Below are positions 1-8,514 of a stretch of DNA of 64,000 nt, piece by piece; position 1 is the stretch's first letter; the number at the start of each line of letters is the position of its first letter. The notes under the pieces are model-generated. The model was not told where the DNA came from, searched no databases, and worked only from the letters and a program-made list of their open reading frames with translations. This DNA is from Chloroflexota bacterium (GTDB lineage: Bacteria > Chloroflexota > UBA4733). The stretch covers positions 1 through 64,000 of the forward strand of contig JANWJO010000201.1 in the NCBI GenBank assembly GCA_025449435.1. Direction: 5' to 3'. The translations under genes and the position numbers were made by a program.

Positions 1-780
1 CAGATGAATGTCGAGCAATTCATCCGTTATTGCGGAACAATTGGCCTGGATGGCGTTGATCTGCTGTCTTACTATTGGACCGACATGGAGGCCGAGCTAC
101 CCCGCGTGGCGTCATGGTTGCAGCAAAACCACCTCGCACTCGCTGCCTACGCGGTGAGCAATGACTTTGTTCAAGCCGATGCGCAGCAGCGGCAAGCGCA
201 TATCCAGACGGTGCTGGACGGCATTGCTGTCGCGGCCAGGCTTGGAGCACCAGTGATGCGGGTATTTGGCGGACGCCGGCCCAAGCCCGATAGCCCGATC
301 AGTACCGACGCTGCGCTGCACATGGTCACCGAGGCGCTGGCGGACTGCGAGCGTGCGGCTCGCGCCGCTGGCGTGGTGCTAGCCGTCGAAAACCACGGCG
401 GGCTACCAGGCACCGCCCGCGAGGTACACGGCGTGCTCACTGCCGTAAATTCTCCTTGGGTCCGGGCAACGCTGGATACCGGAAACTTTGTTCACATGGG
501 CGACGACCTCATCGCCGCCACCAAACGCATTGCGCCGCTGGCGGCACACGTGCACATCAAGGACTTGCGCGCCTCAAGTGCGGCCGCTGACGCGGGCCGC
601 CAGGAGAACGTGGCGGCAGGGAGCGGGGAGCTTCCTCTCCGGGCCAGCATCGAAGTGCTGCGGGACTCCGGCTACGCTGGGTTCCTGTCTATGGAATATG
701 AAGGAACTGGCGACGCGCTAGATGCGCTCAAGACCGGAGGAGCTTTCCTGCGGTCTGTTGTTACTAGCCTGCACGCTTAG
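1..780 (+). CDS. Sugar phosphate isomerase/epimerase, TIM-barrel, 5'-truncated
   Basis: The reading frame is open to the first base of the window, so the N-terminal strand of the barrel is probably missing. The first in-window ATG, at 4, is unlikely to be the true start. Counting from that ATG, the xylose-isomerase-like (AP endonuclease 2 superfamily) metal-site motifs are all visible: VENHGG with Glu129, LDTGNF with Asp158, HVHIKDL with His184 and SMEYEG with Glu231. The family isomerises or epimerises keto-sugars, inosose or hydroxypyruvate using a divalent metal in the cytoplasm. Substrate cannot be read from the sequence. Such genes commonly sit with Gfo/Idh/MocA dehydrogenases, of which this window has four, but none is adjacent. 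It runs convergently into the response regulator with an 11-base gap and no obvious terminator. Family is secure, function is not. Confidence 0.85.
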   Translation, partial: QMNVEQFIRYCGTIGLDGVDLLSYYWTDMEAELPRVASWLQQNHLALAAYAVSNDFVQADAQQRQAHIQTVLDGIAVAARLGAPVMRVFGGRRPKPDSPISTDAALHMVTEALADCERAARAAGVVLAVENHGGLPGTAREVHGVLTAVNSPWVRATLDTGNFVHMGDDLIAATKRIAPLAAHVHIKDLRASSAAADAGRQENVAAGSGELPLRASIEVLRDSGYAGFLSMEYEGTGDALDALKTGGAFLRSVVTSLHA

Positions 781-791
781 CGACGTACCGC

Positions 792-1451
792 CTACTCAGC
801 GTTGCTGCTCTGAACGAGTCCCCGGCTCATGGCATAGCGCAAAATTTCGGTGCGGTCGTGCAGGTTGAGTTTTTCCCGGATGCGGCTGCGGTGTACTTCA
901 ACCGTGTTGGGGCTCAGCACCAGTAACGCGGCAATCTGCCGGTTGTTATACCCTTCAGCGATCAGGCGCAACACTTCCTTTTCCCGTGCCGTCAGCGACT
1001 CGTACGAATCCTGCCGGTCCTTGCCGCGCTGCACAAACTCGCTGATGAGTGAACGTGCTGCACTGGGATACAGGAACGACTCGCCACGCGCCACAGCGCG
1101 GATGGCAGCGATCAGGTCTGAATCGGCTGCTCGTTTCGGTACGTATCCCGAGGCGCCGCTCTGTATGGCTTCAACCAGATAATGCGGATTGTCGTACATG
1201 GTCAACACCACCACGCGAGTGGGTAACTTGGACTGGACGATCCGGCGTGTGGTCTCAATCCCGCCAACGCCCGGCATAGACAGATCGACAATCGCGACAT
1301 CCGGCACCAGTTCACGGGCCAGACGGCACGCAGTTTCACCCTCACCAGCATCGCCGACGACGTCCATATCACTTTCCATAGTCAGCAGTTTGCGCAAGCC
1401 CGCGCGCAGGATCGCGTGGTCATCGACGAGCAACAAGCGGATCTTGTTCAT
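792..1451 (-). CDS. NarL/LuxR-type response regulator
   Basis: A 219-residue DNA-binding response regulator. The receiver domain (residues 1-120) carries the acidic pocket at Asp10/Asp11, the phosphoacceptor Asp56 in VAIVDLSMPG, and a conserved VPK lysine near residue 106. A C-terminal LuxR helix-turn-helix follows, beginning LTAREKEVLRLIAEG, with NTVEVHRSRIREKL as the recognition region. I chose the start at MNKIRLLLVDD because the longer frame adds 23 residues that lie inside the kinase gene and do not fit the family. The gene overlaps the 3' end of the upstream histidine kinase by 32 bases, so the pair is translationally coupled and very likely cognate. It should act as a transcription factor phosphorylated by that kinase. 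Target genes are unknown. Confidence 0.93.
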   Translation of the reverse strand: MNKIRLLLVDDHAILRAGLRKLLTMESDMDVVGDAGEGETACRLARELVPDVAIVDLSMPGVGGIETTRRIVQSKLPTRVVVLTMYDNPHYLVEAIQSGASGYVPKRAADSDLIAAIRAVARGESFLYPSAARSLISEFVQRGKDRQDSYESLTAREKEVLRLIAEGYNNRQIAALLVLSPNTVEVHRSRIREKLNLHDRTEILRYAMSRGLVQSSNAE

Positions 1452-2553
1452 ATGCGGTTCCTTTGCTGGTACCCTCGCTATCCACGAGGAGTGGGATCGA
1501 GGCAACGACCGTCGTACCACCCTTGGGCGCCGACGTGATGTGGCAGGTACCCCCGACCACGGTGGCGCGTTCTTGCATGCCGATCAAGCCTAAGCCTCGA
1601 TTGTGCGGCACCGTTCCATCGAGTGCTTGCTCAAACCCCTGTCCATTGTCAGTGATGCTAGCGTGGACTTCCTTCGAGAGCCGCTCCAAACGGATCCAGA
1701 CGTGGGTCGCCTGCGCATGGCGCGCAACGTTGGTGAGCGCCTCCTGGACAATCCTGTACAGCACCGACTCCAATTCGATCGGTAGTCGGTGTTCGAAGCC
1801 AACCGCTGATATTTGAGGAAAGAGGTTGAAGCGGTGACCAAACTCCTCGACGTGGTAGCGTAGAGCCGGAATCAGACCCACGTCGTCGAGTAAACTGGGC
1901 CGCAACTCCACGATGAGCCGGTGCAACGCATCCAGGGTATCGGCCGTCAGGCCACGCAGCTCTGCCGAGCGTTGCTTGACCTCGTGCAGATCATCCACTT
2001 GCTCAACGACTCGAAGGCCAACAATGATGGCAGTGAGCGACTGACTCGCTTCGTCGTGCAGCTCCAGAGCGATGCGCTTTCGTTCCTCCTCTTGCGCGCG
2101 CACGATACCTGCGGATAACGCTTTCATGCGGGAGAGGTGTGCTTCGAGTTCCCGGCGTTGGAGTTGCACGGTGTCGAGCAAGCTGTTCAACGTGTCGCCG
2201 AGTCGGGCGAGGTCCGGGTCGCCGAAGAACGAGCGCTTGAATCGCGCGCTGGCATTACCCCGTCGCACCTGTTCGACCGTGTTCACCAACGGATTAATGC
2301 TCGACAAAGCAGCACGCAGAATCACAAAATTGAGGCCAAGTGAAATACCAACAGTCAAGACGCCAACGCCGATAAGGCCGAGGAGCAGCGAATTGCTGAG
2401 CTCCAGCATGTGGCGCGTCATCCACAACAAGACAATGACGCTGACCGAGGCCAAGGCCGTGTTGGCAATTAAAATCTTGTGGAAGACGGGCAGATCCAGC
2501 AGGAAAGCGCGGACCTTCATGCGAAAGGTGTTGAGCCCAGCGCTCTGCATCAT
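1420..2553 (-). CDS. NarX/DesK-type membrane sensor histidine kinase
   Basis: A 377-residue kinase. Two hydrophobic segments (about 24-46 and 55-79) are joined by a very short loop, so there is almost no extracytoplasmic sensor domain. A HAMP-like linker runs to about 130, then a HisKA_3 dimerisation domain with the phospho-His166 in IALELHDEASQSL. The HATPase_c domain carries an N-box-like region around HAQATHVWI, DNGQGF, and the G2 box GLGLIGMQERA. The signal is probably sensed in the membrane or in the cytoplasm. Two adjacent ATGs are available at 2553; AAGGATAGG lies a few bases upstream as ribosome binding site. It forms an operon with the overlapping NarL-type regulator. Transcription likely starts at the TATACT element at 2577-2582. 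Confidence 0.92.
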   Translation of the reverse strand: MMQSAGLNTFRMKVRAFLLDLPVFHKILIANTALASVSVIVLLWMTRHMLELSNSLLLGLIGVGVLTVGISLGLNFVILRAALSSINPLVNTVEQVRRGNASARFKRSFFGDPDLARLGDTLNSLLDTVQLQRRELEAHLSRMKALSAGIVRAQEEERKRIALELHDEASQSLTAIIVGLRVVEQVDDLHEVKQRSAELRGLTADTLDALHRLIVELRPSLLDDVGLIPALRYHVEEFGHRFNLFPQISAVGFEHRLPIELESVLYRIVQEALTNVARHAQATHVWIRLERLSKEVHASITDNGQGFEQALDGTVPHNRGLGLIGMQERATVVGGTCHITSAPKGGTTVVASIPLLVDSEGTSKGTAYEQDPLVARR

Positions 2554-2574
2554 GTGCCTATCCTTGCCTCATGA

Positions 2575-2584
2575 CGAGTATACC
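2575..2584 (-). promoter_or_regulatory. Core promoter motif GGTATACTCG upstream of the kinase/regulator operon
   Basis: On the minus strand this reads GGTATACTCG with a consensus-like -10 TATACT, 21 bases upstream of the kinase ATG. The same 10-mer occurs before three other genes in the window. I see no convincing -35 hexamer at the usual spacing. Confidence 0.6.
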
Positions 2585-2713
2585 GACCGTCAGCCCATCT
2601 ACCGGCGATACTTCAGTGCACCAGGCGAGCGCCACCACCACCGACCTACGCACCGGAGCTCGGCGTGATGCCGCATCGACTTAGCCCTATGTGCATTGCC
2701 TGTAAGTCATCCC

Positions 2714-2741
2714 TTGCGGTACTGTGGGGGCGGTGTATCTG
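2714..2741 (+). promoter_or_regulatory. Possible promoter of the dnaQ-uvrC fusion gene
   Basis: TTGCGG (2714-2719) and TATCTG (2736-2741) are separated by 16 bases. A start site near 2748 would give a short leader before the ATG at 2765. The match is moderate only. Confidence 0.3.
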
Positions 2742-2764
2742 CCTGGGCGGGAGATCTCACGGCG

Positions 2765-4498
2765 ATGGCGCATGCGACGGCGGAGCGAGCACGCGATGCT
2801 GAGTATATGGTCGTTGACGTGGAGACCACCGGATTAAGCCCGTTACATGACCGGATCATCGAAGTGGCCGTACTTCGGATTCGCAACCAAGCGGTGGTTG
2901 ACCAGTTCCATACCTTAATCAATCCGGGCGTATCACTTCCGCCCGACATCATTCGCTTGACTGGCATACGGCCGGCCGACGTTATGCAGGCGCCGCTGTT
3001 TGCTGATGTGGCTCCCGCGCTCGCCAAGTTTCTGGGGCAGGCCACGCTGGTTGCGCACAATGCCTCTTTTGACTATGGGTTCGTGCGTGAAGAGTTGCGC
3101 CGGGCAGGCATTGCCTACCCCTGCCGGACACTGTGCACGATGCAGCTCGCGCGCCGGCTGATCCCCCAGCAGCGCCGCTACAACCTGGGCGCAGTCGTCG
3201 CCGCACTGGGCATTTCTGTCGAAGGTAAGCATCGCGCATTCGCCGATGTCGAAGCCACCTGCCAGGTCTTCCTCAGCTTGCTCGATCGAGCGGACCCGCA
3301 GCAACAGCTCACCAAGGCTGCATTCCTCCGCCTCCAGCGGGGAAGCTCACACGACGCGGGTGCGAACTCGCTGGCAGCCCAAGCCCGCGAACTGCCGGTG
3401 GCTCCCGGCGTCTACTTGTTTCGCAACAAAACGGGCGAAGTGGTGTACGCCGGCAAGGCTCGCCAGCTGCGCAAACGCGTGCAATCACACTTCCGTCCGG
3501 GAGCCGATGAACCCTATCGTTTACGCCAGGTGCTTCAAAGCGTGGTGACTGTTGAGGGCATCGAAACCGGTTCGGAACTTGAGGCGCTGCTCCTGGAATC
3601 CAGACTCATCAAGCAATTCTTGCCACAGGGCAACACTATGCAACGCGACTACGCGCAGTATGCGTACATCCGGCTGTCCACCAGCGAGCGCTTTCCCCGG
3701 CTGTCGGTGACCAGAGAGTTACTCACCGATGGCAGCGAATACTTTGGACCGTTCAGACGCGCATCCACCGCCGAGATGGCGATTGCCCAACTCAAGACAC
3801 ATTTTCGGCTTCCAACATGCACAGGCGATATCGAGCCGGGAAAAACCCTGCTGTGCGTGTACGGACAGATGGCGCGCTGCATGGCGCCCTGTGTTCGCCG
3901 GGTTGATGACGTTGGGTACGCACGCGCGATTGCTGGAGTGCGCAGTTTTCTCAACGGCTCCAGCGACCTGATAGCGCTGCTGGACCACCAGCGCGATGCA
4001 CTGGCAGACCAGCTCCGGTTCGAAGAGGCGGCCGCCATTCGCGACGCCGCTGACGACTTGCGGCCGGTGTTTGCCATGCAACGCCGCCTCAGCTTCGCGC
4101 TCGATCAGAGCTTCGTGGTTGCGATCACTGCGTCAACGGAACCTGGACACCTGGAAGTGTTCGCGATTCGTGCCGGCCTCCTCGCGGCGCACCTTAGGCT
4201 TGCATCAACGGTCACTGATGAAGCGGCGCTCGGTGAGTGGCTCGTTGCCCACTACACGTTCGCTCCTCCGACTGGCGGTTCGTTCGTACACAACCATGAA
4301 CTTGATGAGCTGGCGATCGTGGACCAGTGGCTCAAGCGTGGACGTGAACCGCGCGTAGTGGTTGCGATCGAACCCAACCAGCCGTCGCTGGCCGCACCAG
4401 CCATTGCTCACGCCATCGCGCACTTCGCGGAGCTCTCTTCCAGCGCCGATGTTGGCTCCGTACCAGCTGGCGAGGCCCTGGTTCCTTCTGTCCACTGA
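2765..4498 (+). CDS. DnaQ-type exonuclease fused to UvrC-like GIY-YIG nuclease (Cho-like)
   Basis: A 577-residue two-part nuclease. Residues 1-175 are a DEDD 3'-5' exonuclease: DVETTGL (Asp18, Glu20), HNASFDYGFV as Exo II, and HRAFADVEAT as Exo III of the DEDDh type. From about residue 212 a GIY-YIG nuclease follows (APGVYLFRNKTGEVVYAGKA with RKRVQSHF), resembling the N-terminal half of UvrC and E. coli Cho. A UVR helix pair (LRFEEAAAIRDAADDL) lies further on, expected to contact UvrB. The C-terminal half is shorter than in UvrC and I see no helix-hairpin-helix pair. The likely role is 3' incision and trimming in nucleotide excision repair. I took ATG 2765; a TTG at 2696 would add 23 unlikely residues. 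This fusion layout is known from several bacterial phyla. Confidence 0.9.
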   Translation: MAHATAERARDAEYMVVDVETTGLSPLHDRIIEVAVLRIRNQAVVDQFHTLINPGVSLPPDIIRLTGIRPADVMQAPLFADVAPALAKFLGQATLVAHNASFDYGFVREELRRAGIAYPCRTLCTMQLARRLIPQQRRYNLGAVVAALGISVEGKHRAFADVEATCQVFLSLLDRADPQQQLTKAAFLRLQRGSSHDAGANSLAAQARELPVAPGVYLFRNKTGEVVYAGKARQLRKRVQSHFRPGADEPYRLRQVLQSVVTVEGIETGSELEALLLESRLIKQFLPQGNTMQRDYAQYAYIRLSTSERFPRLSVTRELLTDGSEYFGPFRRASTAEMAIAQLKTHFRLPTCTGDIEPGKTLLCVYGQMARCMAPCVRRVDDVGYARAIAGVRSFLNGSSDLIALLDHQRDALADQLRFEEAAAIRDAADDLRPVFAMQRRLSFALDQSFVVAITASTEPGHLEVFAIRAGLLAAHLRLASTVTDEAALGEWLVAHYTFAPPTGGSFVHNHELDELAIVDQWLKRGREPRVVVAIEPNQPSLAAPAIAHAIAHFAELSSSADVGSVPAGEALVPSVH

Positions 4499-4558
4499 CC
4501 ACCTACCCTATACTGCGCGTGGTGAGCCGGCGCGAGTCGGGCGAAAGGGCGTGGTTGG

Positions 4559-5677
4559 TTGGGCACGTCACCACTGTTGCGGTATCACCGCGTCGTGGCC
4601 AAAGTAGGTACGTCGACGCTGACCGACGGCGGCGCGAGCCTCAACCGGGCTGCTATGCGCCGGATCGCCGCCCAAGTGATCACCCTGCGCAGTCTGGGCG
4701 CAAGGGTGGTGCTGGTATCGTCGGGGGCGGTGGCCGCGGGGCGCGAACGGCTCCAGCATCACGGCGAAATGCGCGACCTGGCCGCTAAACAAACCCTCGC
4801 AGCAATTGGGCAAGCCAGGTTAATGCAAGAGTGGGGAGCCATTTTCGACGAGCAGTCGATTGACGTAGCCCAGGCGTTGCTTACCAAGCAAGACCTCAGC
4901 CAGCGACTCGGCTACTTGAATGCACGCACAACGTTACTGAATTTGCTCGAATTACACGTACTCCCTATCGTTAATGAAAACGATGTTGTGGCGGTGAACG
5001 AACTGCGTATCGGCGATAACGATCACCTGTCCGCTCTGGTGGCTAACTTGGTCGACGCGGACTTGCTGGTATTGCTGACGGATACGGAAGGACTGTACTC
5101 GGCGGATCCGCGCGTAAACCCGGCAGCGACGCTGATTCCCACGGTTCACGAGGTGACTTCGGAGCTGGAGCGCGTGGCCGGCGCCAGCCGGTCGGCAGGG
5201 GGAACTGGCGGGATGCAGACAAAACTTTCGGCCGCTCGCTCAGCGGTGCGGTGGGGGACCACGGTGGTCATAACGTCGGGGAGCCGCGAGCACAGCCTGA
5301 CGGAGGCAGCACAAGGCTCACCACATGGAACCTGGTTTCCAGCCGTGACGGCGCTCGATGGCCGCCGCCGCTGGCTCGCTACCGGAGTAGCCAGCCATGG
5401 CGAGGTTGCGGTAGACGGTGGGGCTGCCACCGCGCTGAAAACTGGTGGCAAGAGTTTGTTGTCGGCTGGCATCTGCGGCGTCGCTGGGAAATTTGCCAGG
5501 GGCGACGCGGTGCTTATCCGTGACCTCACTGGGTTGCCGTTTGCGTGCGGACTTGCCAACTACGACGCCAAAGCCATTGAGCTGATCGCAGGCCATCGCT
5601 CAGAGGAGATTGCAGACCGGTTGGGCTATTCATTCGGACCAGAAGTCATCCATCGGAATAACCTGGTGATGTTGTAG
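4559..5677 (+). CDS. proB: Glutamate 5-kinase
   Basis: First enzyme of proline synthesis: ATP-dependent phosphorylation of glutamate to gamma-glutamyl phosphate in the cytoplasm. The amino-acid kinase domain starts VVAKVGTSTLTDGG, followed by SSGAVAAGRERL, the glutamate-site region NENDVVAVNEL with GDNDHLSALVA, and TDTEGLYSADPR. GGTGGMQTKLSAA is the family signature. The C-terminal 100 residues (from about HGEVAVDGGAATAL) are a PUA domain, as in the long bacterial form. Length 372 is typical. The start is uncertain: TTG at 4559 or TTG at 4577, both lacking ATG. A TATACT at 4509-4514, just after the preceding gene, may be the promoter. proA is not in the window. Confidence 0.93.
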   Translation: MGTSPLLRYHRVVAKVGTSTLTDGGASLNRAAMRRIAAQVITLRSLGARVVLVSSGAVAAGRERLQHHGEMRDLAAKQTLAAIGQARLMQEWGAIFDEQSIDVAQALLTKQDLSQRLGYLNARTTLLNLLELHVLPIVNENDVVAVNELRIGDNDHLSALVANLVDADLLVLLTDTEGLYSADPRVNPAATLIPTVHEVTSELERVAGASRSAGGTGGMQTKLSAARSAVRWGTTVVITSGSREHSLTEAAQGSPHGTWFPAVTALDGRRRWLATGVASHGEVAVDGGAATALKTGGKSLLSAGICGVAGKFARGDAVLIRDLTGLPFACGLANYDAKAIELIAGHRSEEIADRLGYSFGPEVIHRNNLVML

Positions 5678-5862
5678 AATGGCCCAAGAGTGGCGTCCGG
5701 CTCTGTTGCTACGTATGCTCGCGCCTGAATATGCTCCCTGTTTGCGCTACCGACGTGATTGCCAGGGTGACGTGTGTCTGGCGTGAAGGCTACGTGGTGC
5801 CAAGGCAGTGATTGCAACGTACGATCCGTGACGTGAGCGAGCAGTAGGTCGCCTACGAGGCG

Positions 5863-7599
5863 ATGGATAGGCGGCATATGTACACGCATGGCGTGAGTCC
5901 AGTCCGGCGTTTTCTAGCTATGGCAGCGCTAGCGGTGGTTCTGCTGGCTGCCCCGGCCCAGGCGCTCGCACAATCAACATCCTCTACACCAAACTGCCAA
6001 CCGGCCGACTTAACAAGTGACCTTCCCAGTGGAACGACCGGGTTAGATACGGTCGAGCAGGCCTATAACTGCCTCACCGCAAACTATGGAGGGGCAACCA
6101 ACGTCACCGCCCAGTTGCTGGCTGATGGCGCTTGGCAAGCGGCTCGAACTGCTTCACATTCAATCCAGCATGAGCCTCCGTTTAGCTCGAACTACCCTGA
6201 AGCGTTCCAAGCCCTAGCCACGAGTCTCAAGTCCATGACAGCCTCATTTCCCCCGTCATCGCCAAGTATCGGTTTTATCTACCGAGCAGCGATTAACGGC
6301 ATGGCGGGAAGTCTCCATGACGATCATACCGGCTACATCTCAGCGGCCACCTTCGCCGGTGAGTCGCAACAACTCACTGGTAACACGCAAGAGGTTGGGC
6401 TTGGACTCCATTTCCTCGGCGACCCATCGACAAACCAGGTGTTTGTCTTCTCGGTGACCGCCAATGGCCCAGCGTCGTTCGCTGGTGTGCGTCCAGGAGA
6501 TGTGCTTGTGGCGCTCAATGGCCACTCCATCACCAGCGTCCAAGCGGGTGGCAGTTACTCGGTCAACATCATCGCCGACAGCCTTAACGATTTCACGTCG
6601 GTGCCGGGCTTGCCAATTCGCCTCGACATCAACCGGCCGGGAACCACCACCACGATGAGCTTGGTGGTCACGGCAGGGCCAGTGGTCTCGCCTGATGTCG
6701 AAGGAACGGTGCTGCCCAACGGCGTCGGCTACATCCACATTTGGACCTTTTCGACCACCTCGGCCAGCCGCACAGCCACCCTGGTGGGCCTGGAGCAGTC
6801 GCTGAACGCCAAGCGCTTTGTCATAGACGTACGGGGTAACCCAGGCGGCTCGGTGACCTCGGCCACGCGCATTGCGAGCATGTTCACCCACGCACCCGTC
6901 CTCGGAATGGTCATTTCCAAGACCGATCAATCGATCATTGCCAGCAATAAGTCTGTGCCGTTGGTTGGCGAACCGTTGTCTATCATTGTGGATGGGGGAT
7001 CGGCGTCATCGTCTGAGTTCCTGTCGTCAGCGCTCCAGGATACCAAGGGTGCTACGATCGTTGGAGCAAAGAGCGCAGGCGACATTGGGGCTGCGCTGTT
7101 CTATGTGTTGAGCGATGGCAGTGCCTTGGAGATCACCGTGGCGCAGGTATTGCGTGGCGGGGGACAGCCGATTGACCGGATCGGTGTGACGCCTGATGTG
7201 CTGGCTCAGACAACGTCGGCTGGCTTGGGCGCCGGTCACGACGCTGCCCTGGATGCAGCTATCGCGAATCCAGGTCTGCTGACACCGGCACCAGCGCCCC
7301 AGCCAACTCCGATTGGCGTACCGGTGGTTGTGTCCGTGCCGCAGGCGACCTTGTGGTCGGGGCCTGACCAGCATGCCGTTGCTTTCGGAACGCGTCCAGC
7401 CGGGACCAAGCTGCTGATCGTCGCCCCGGAAGTTGGCACCCGCTACTTCGTGCTCGACTCGGTCACGAACAACTACGCTTGGATAGACTATGCCGATATC
7501 GAGCTCGCACCTTCCAACGATTCGCTGGCTTTGCCCCAGTTGTCTGTTCGCACCGAACTCCAGACGGAGCGCGACATTCAAGCGACATTTGGTCTGTAA
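5863..7599 (+). CDS. Secreted S41-family (CtpA-like) protease homologue with C-terminal SH3-like domain
   Basis: 578 residues with an N-terminal signal peptide (VRRFLAMAALAVVLLAAPAQA, cleavage near residue 37). A PDZ domain follows (about 175-270, with GPASFAGVRPGDVLVALNG), then an S41 core (285-450) with FVIDVRGNPGGS and the serine loop GGSASSSEF (378-386). The family's catalytic lysine, in the FGKG segment, aligns without gaps to Asp407 in VGAKSAGDIGAA, and the following Gln aligns to Ala. The Ser-Lys dyad of CtpA or Prc is therefore incomplete. The last 100 residues resemble an SH3b-type wall-binding module (ATLWSGPDQHAV). It may be a non-canonical protease or a binding protein at the cell surface. 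ATG 5878 is an alternative start. The 185 bases upstream hold no gene I can support. Confidence 0.85.
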   Translation: MDRRHMYTHGVSPVRRFLAMAALAVVLLAAPAQALAQSTSSTPNCQPADLTSDLPSGTTGLDTVEQAYNCLTANYGGATNVTAQLLADGAWQAARTASHSIQHEPPFSSNYPEAFQALATSLKSMTASFPPSSPSIGFIYRAAINGMAGSLHDDHTGYISAATFAGESQQLTGNTQEVGLGLHFLGDPSTNQVFVFSVTANGPASFAGVRPGDVLVALNGHSITSVQAGGSYSVNIIADSLNDFTSVPGLPIRLDINRPGTTTTMSLVVTAGPVVSPDVEGTVLPNGVGYIHIWTFSTTSASRTATLVGLEQSLNAKRFVIDVRGNPGGSVTSATRIASMFTHAPVLGMVISKTDQSIIASNKSVPLVGEPLSIIVDGGSASSSEFLSSALQDTKGATIVGAKSAGDIGAALFYVLSDGSALEITVAQVLRGGGQPIDRIGVTPDVLAQTTSAGLGAGHDAALDAAIANPGLLTPAPAPQPTPIGVPVVVSVPQATLWSGPDQHAVAFGTRPAGTKLLIVAPEVGTRYFVLDSVTNNYAWIDYADIELAPSNDSLALPQLSVRTELQTERDIQATFGL

Positions 7600-7608
7600 C
7601 CACTAGCG

Positions 7609-7644
7609 TTTGGCGCGGTTCATCGGCTGGAGCGCGACGCCAAA
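7609..7644 (+). terminator. Possible hairpin after the S41 gene
   Basis: TTTGGCG (7609-7615) can pair with CGCCAAA (7638-7644), ten bases after the stop codon. The loop is long (22 nt) and there is no U tract, so this is a weak candidate. Confidence 0.3.
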
Positions 7645-7671
7645 TCTTCCCTGCTCTGCCCATGAGCCTTC

Positions 7672-7681
7672 GGTATACTCG
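7672..7681 (+). promoter_or_regulatory. Core promoter motif GGTATACTCG, giving a probable leaderless start
   Basis: TATACT occupies 7674-7679 and the ATG of the next gene is at 7686. A transcript begun six or seven bases after the -10 box would start at or next to the A of the ATG. No good -35 hexamer is visible. Confidence 0.6.
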
Positions 7682-7685
7682 AGCG

Positions 7686-8510
7686 ATGGATGCAACCAAC
7701 GCTCGCCGGAGGAAGGCCCGACGATTGGCGCAAGACAGCCTGCAAGATCCACATGTTGCCCCCATCCCCCTTCCGGCCCCAGCGCCACGGCGCGATGACG
7801 CAGCGATGTTGCTCCGCTTGACAGAGTCGACCATCGTGGCCCATGAGCAGATACCCCAAGGGTCCAATTACAGCTTCATCGTTGGGATGAGCGATTCTGG
7901 CACGGATATCGATCTGCTGGGCGTCTACAAGCCTCGCCGGGGCGAGGTGCCGCTGTGGGACTTTCCATCCGGCACGTTATACAAGCGAGAGCTGGCTGCC
8001 TATCTAGCCAGCGTCGCGTTGGGCTGGCAGTACATACCGCCGACTGTTATCCGCGACGGACCGTATGGACAGGGGTCCGTCCAGCAATACATCAAGCCGG
8101 CCCAGGGGCGCCATTTCTTCGAGTGGCAAGGGGAATGTCCGTCCCATCTCATGCGGCTTGCCGTGTTTGACTACTTGACCAATAACGCCGACCGTAAGTC
8201 CGGCCACGTGTTCCTGGATGAGGAAGGGTCCGTGTGGGCTATCGATCACGGGCTCACCTTCAACGTCGATCCGAAACTGCGCACGGTCATTCGTGGGTTC
8301 ACCGGCGAGGAGCTCCCCGAATGGTTGCATACGGAACTGCAAGCGTTTCGAGCAGACGCAGCGCGCACGACTGACCTCGATCAACAGCTCGGCGCGTTGC
8401 TCGACGAACCGGAAGTGAACGCTTTCGCTGTCCGCCTCGATCGAGTGCTTAACCGCCGAATCTTTCCACGCCTCGACCGGTACGACAGCGTTCCACGAGA
8501 GTGGTGGTAG
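7686..8510 (+). CDS. SCO1664-family protein (PI3/4-kinase-like fold)
   Basis: 274 residues. The frame continues upstream into the S41 gene, but the ATG at 7686 is the first that fits the family, and it follows a consensus -10 box at leaderless distance. Features match the conserved SCO1664 family known from Actinobacteria and Chloroflexi: a lysine-bearing strand (LLGVYKPRRGEVPLWDFPSG), YKRELAAYLAS, a catalytic-loop-like NNADRKSGHVFL, and AIDHGLTF in the place of a metal-binding DFG-like motif. A HipA or phosphoinositide-kinase-like fold is implied, but the substrate is unknown. The next gene starts five bases after the stop codon, so the two are probably co-transcribed. No HipB-like antitoxin is nearby, which argues against a toxin role. 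Confidence 0.8.
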   Translation: MDATNARRRKARRLAQDSLQDPHVAPIPLPAPAPRRDDAAMLLRLTESTIVAHEQIPQGSNYSFIVGMSDSGTDIDLLGVYKPRRGEVPLWDFPSGTLYKRELAAYLASVALGWQYIPPTVIRDGPYGQGSVQQYIKPAQGRHFFEWQGECPSHLMRLAVFDYLTNNADRKSGHVFLDEEGSVWAIDHGLTFNVDPKLRTVIRGFTGEELPEWLHTELQAFRADAARTTDLDQQLGALLDEPEVNAFAVRLDRVLNRRIFPRLDRYDSVPREWW

Positions 8511-8514
8511 GCGT

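Noticed and set aside
7686..8510. HipA-type toxin
   Set aside because: The kinase-like core matches the SCO1664 family, and no HipB-like antitoxin gene is adjacent.
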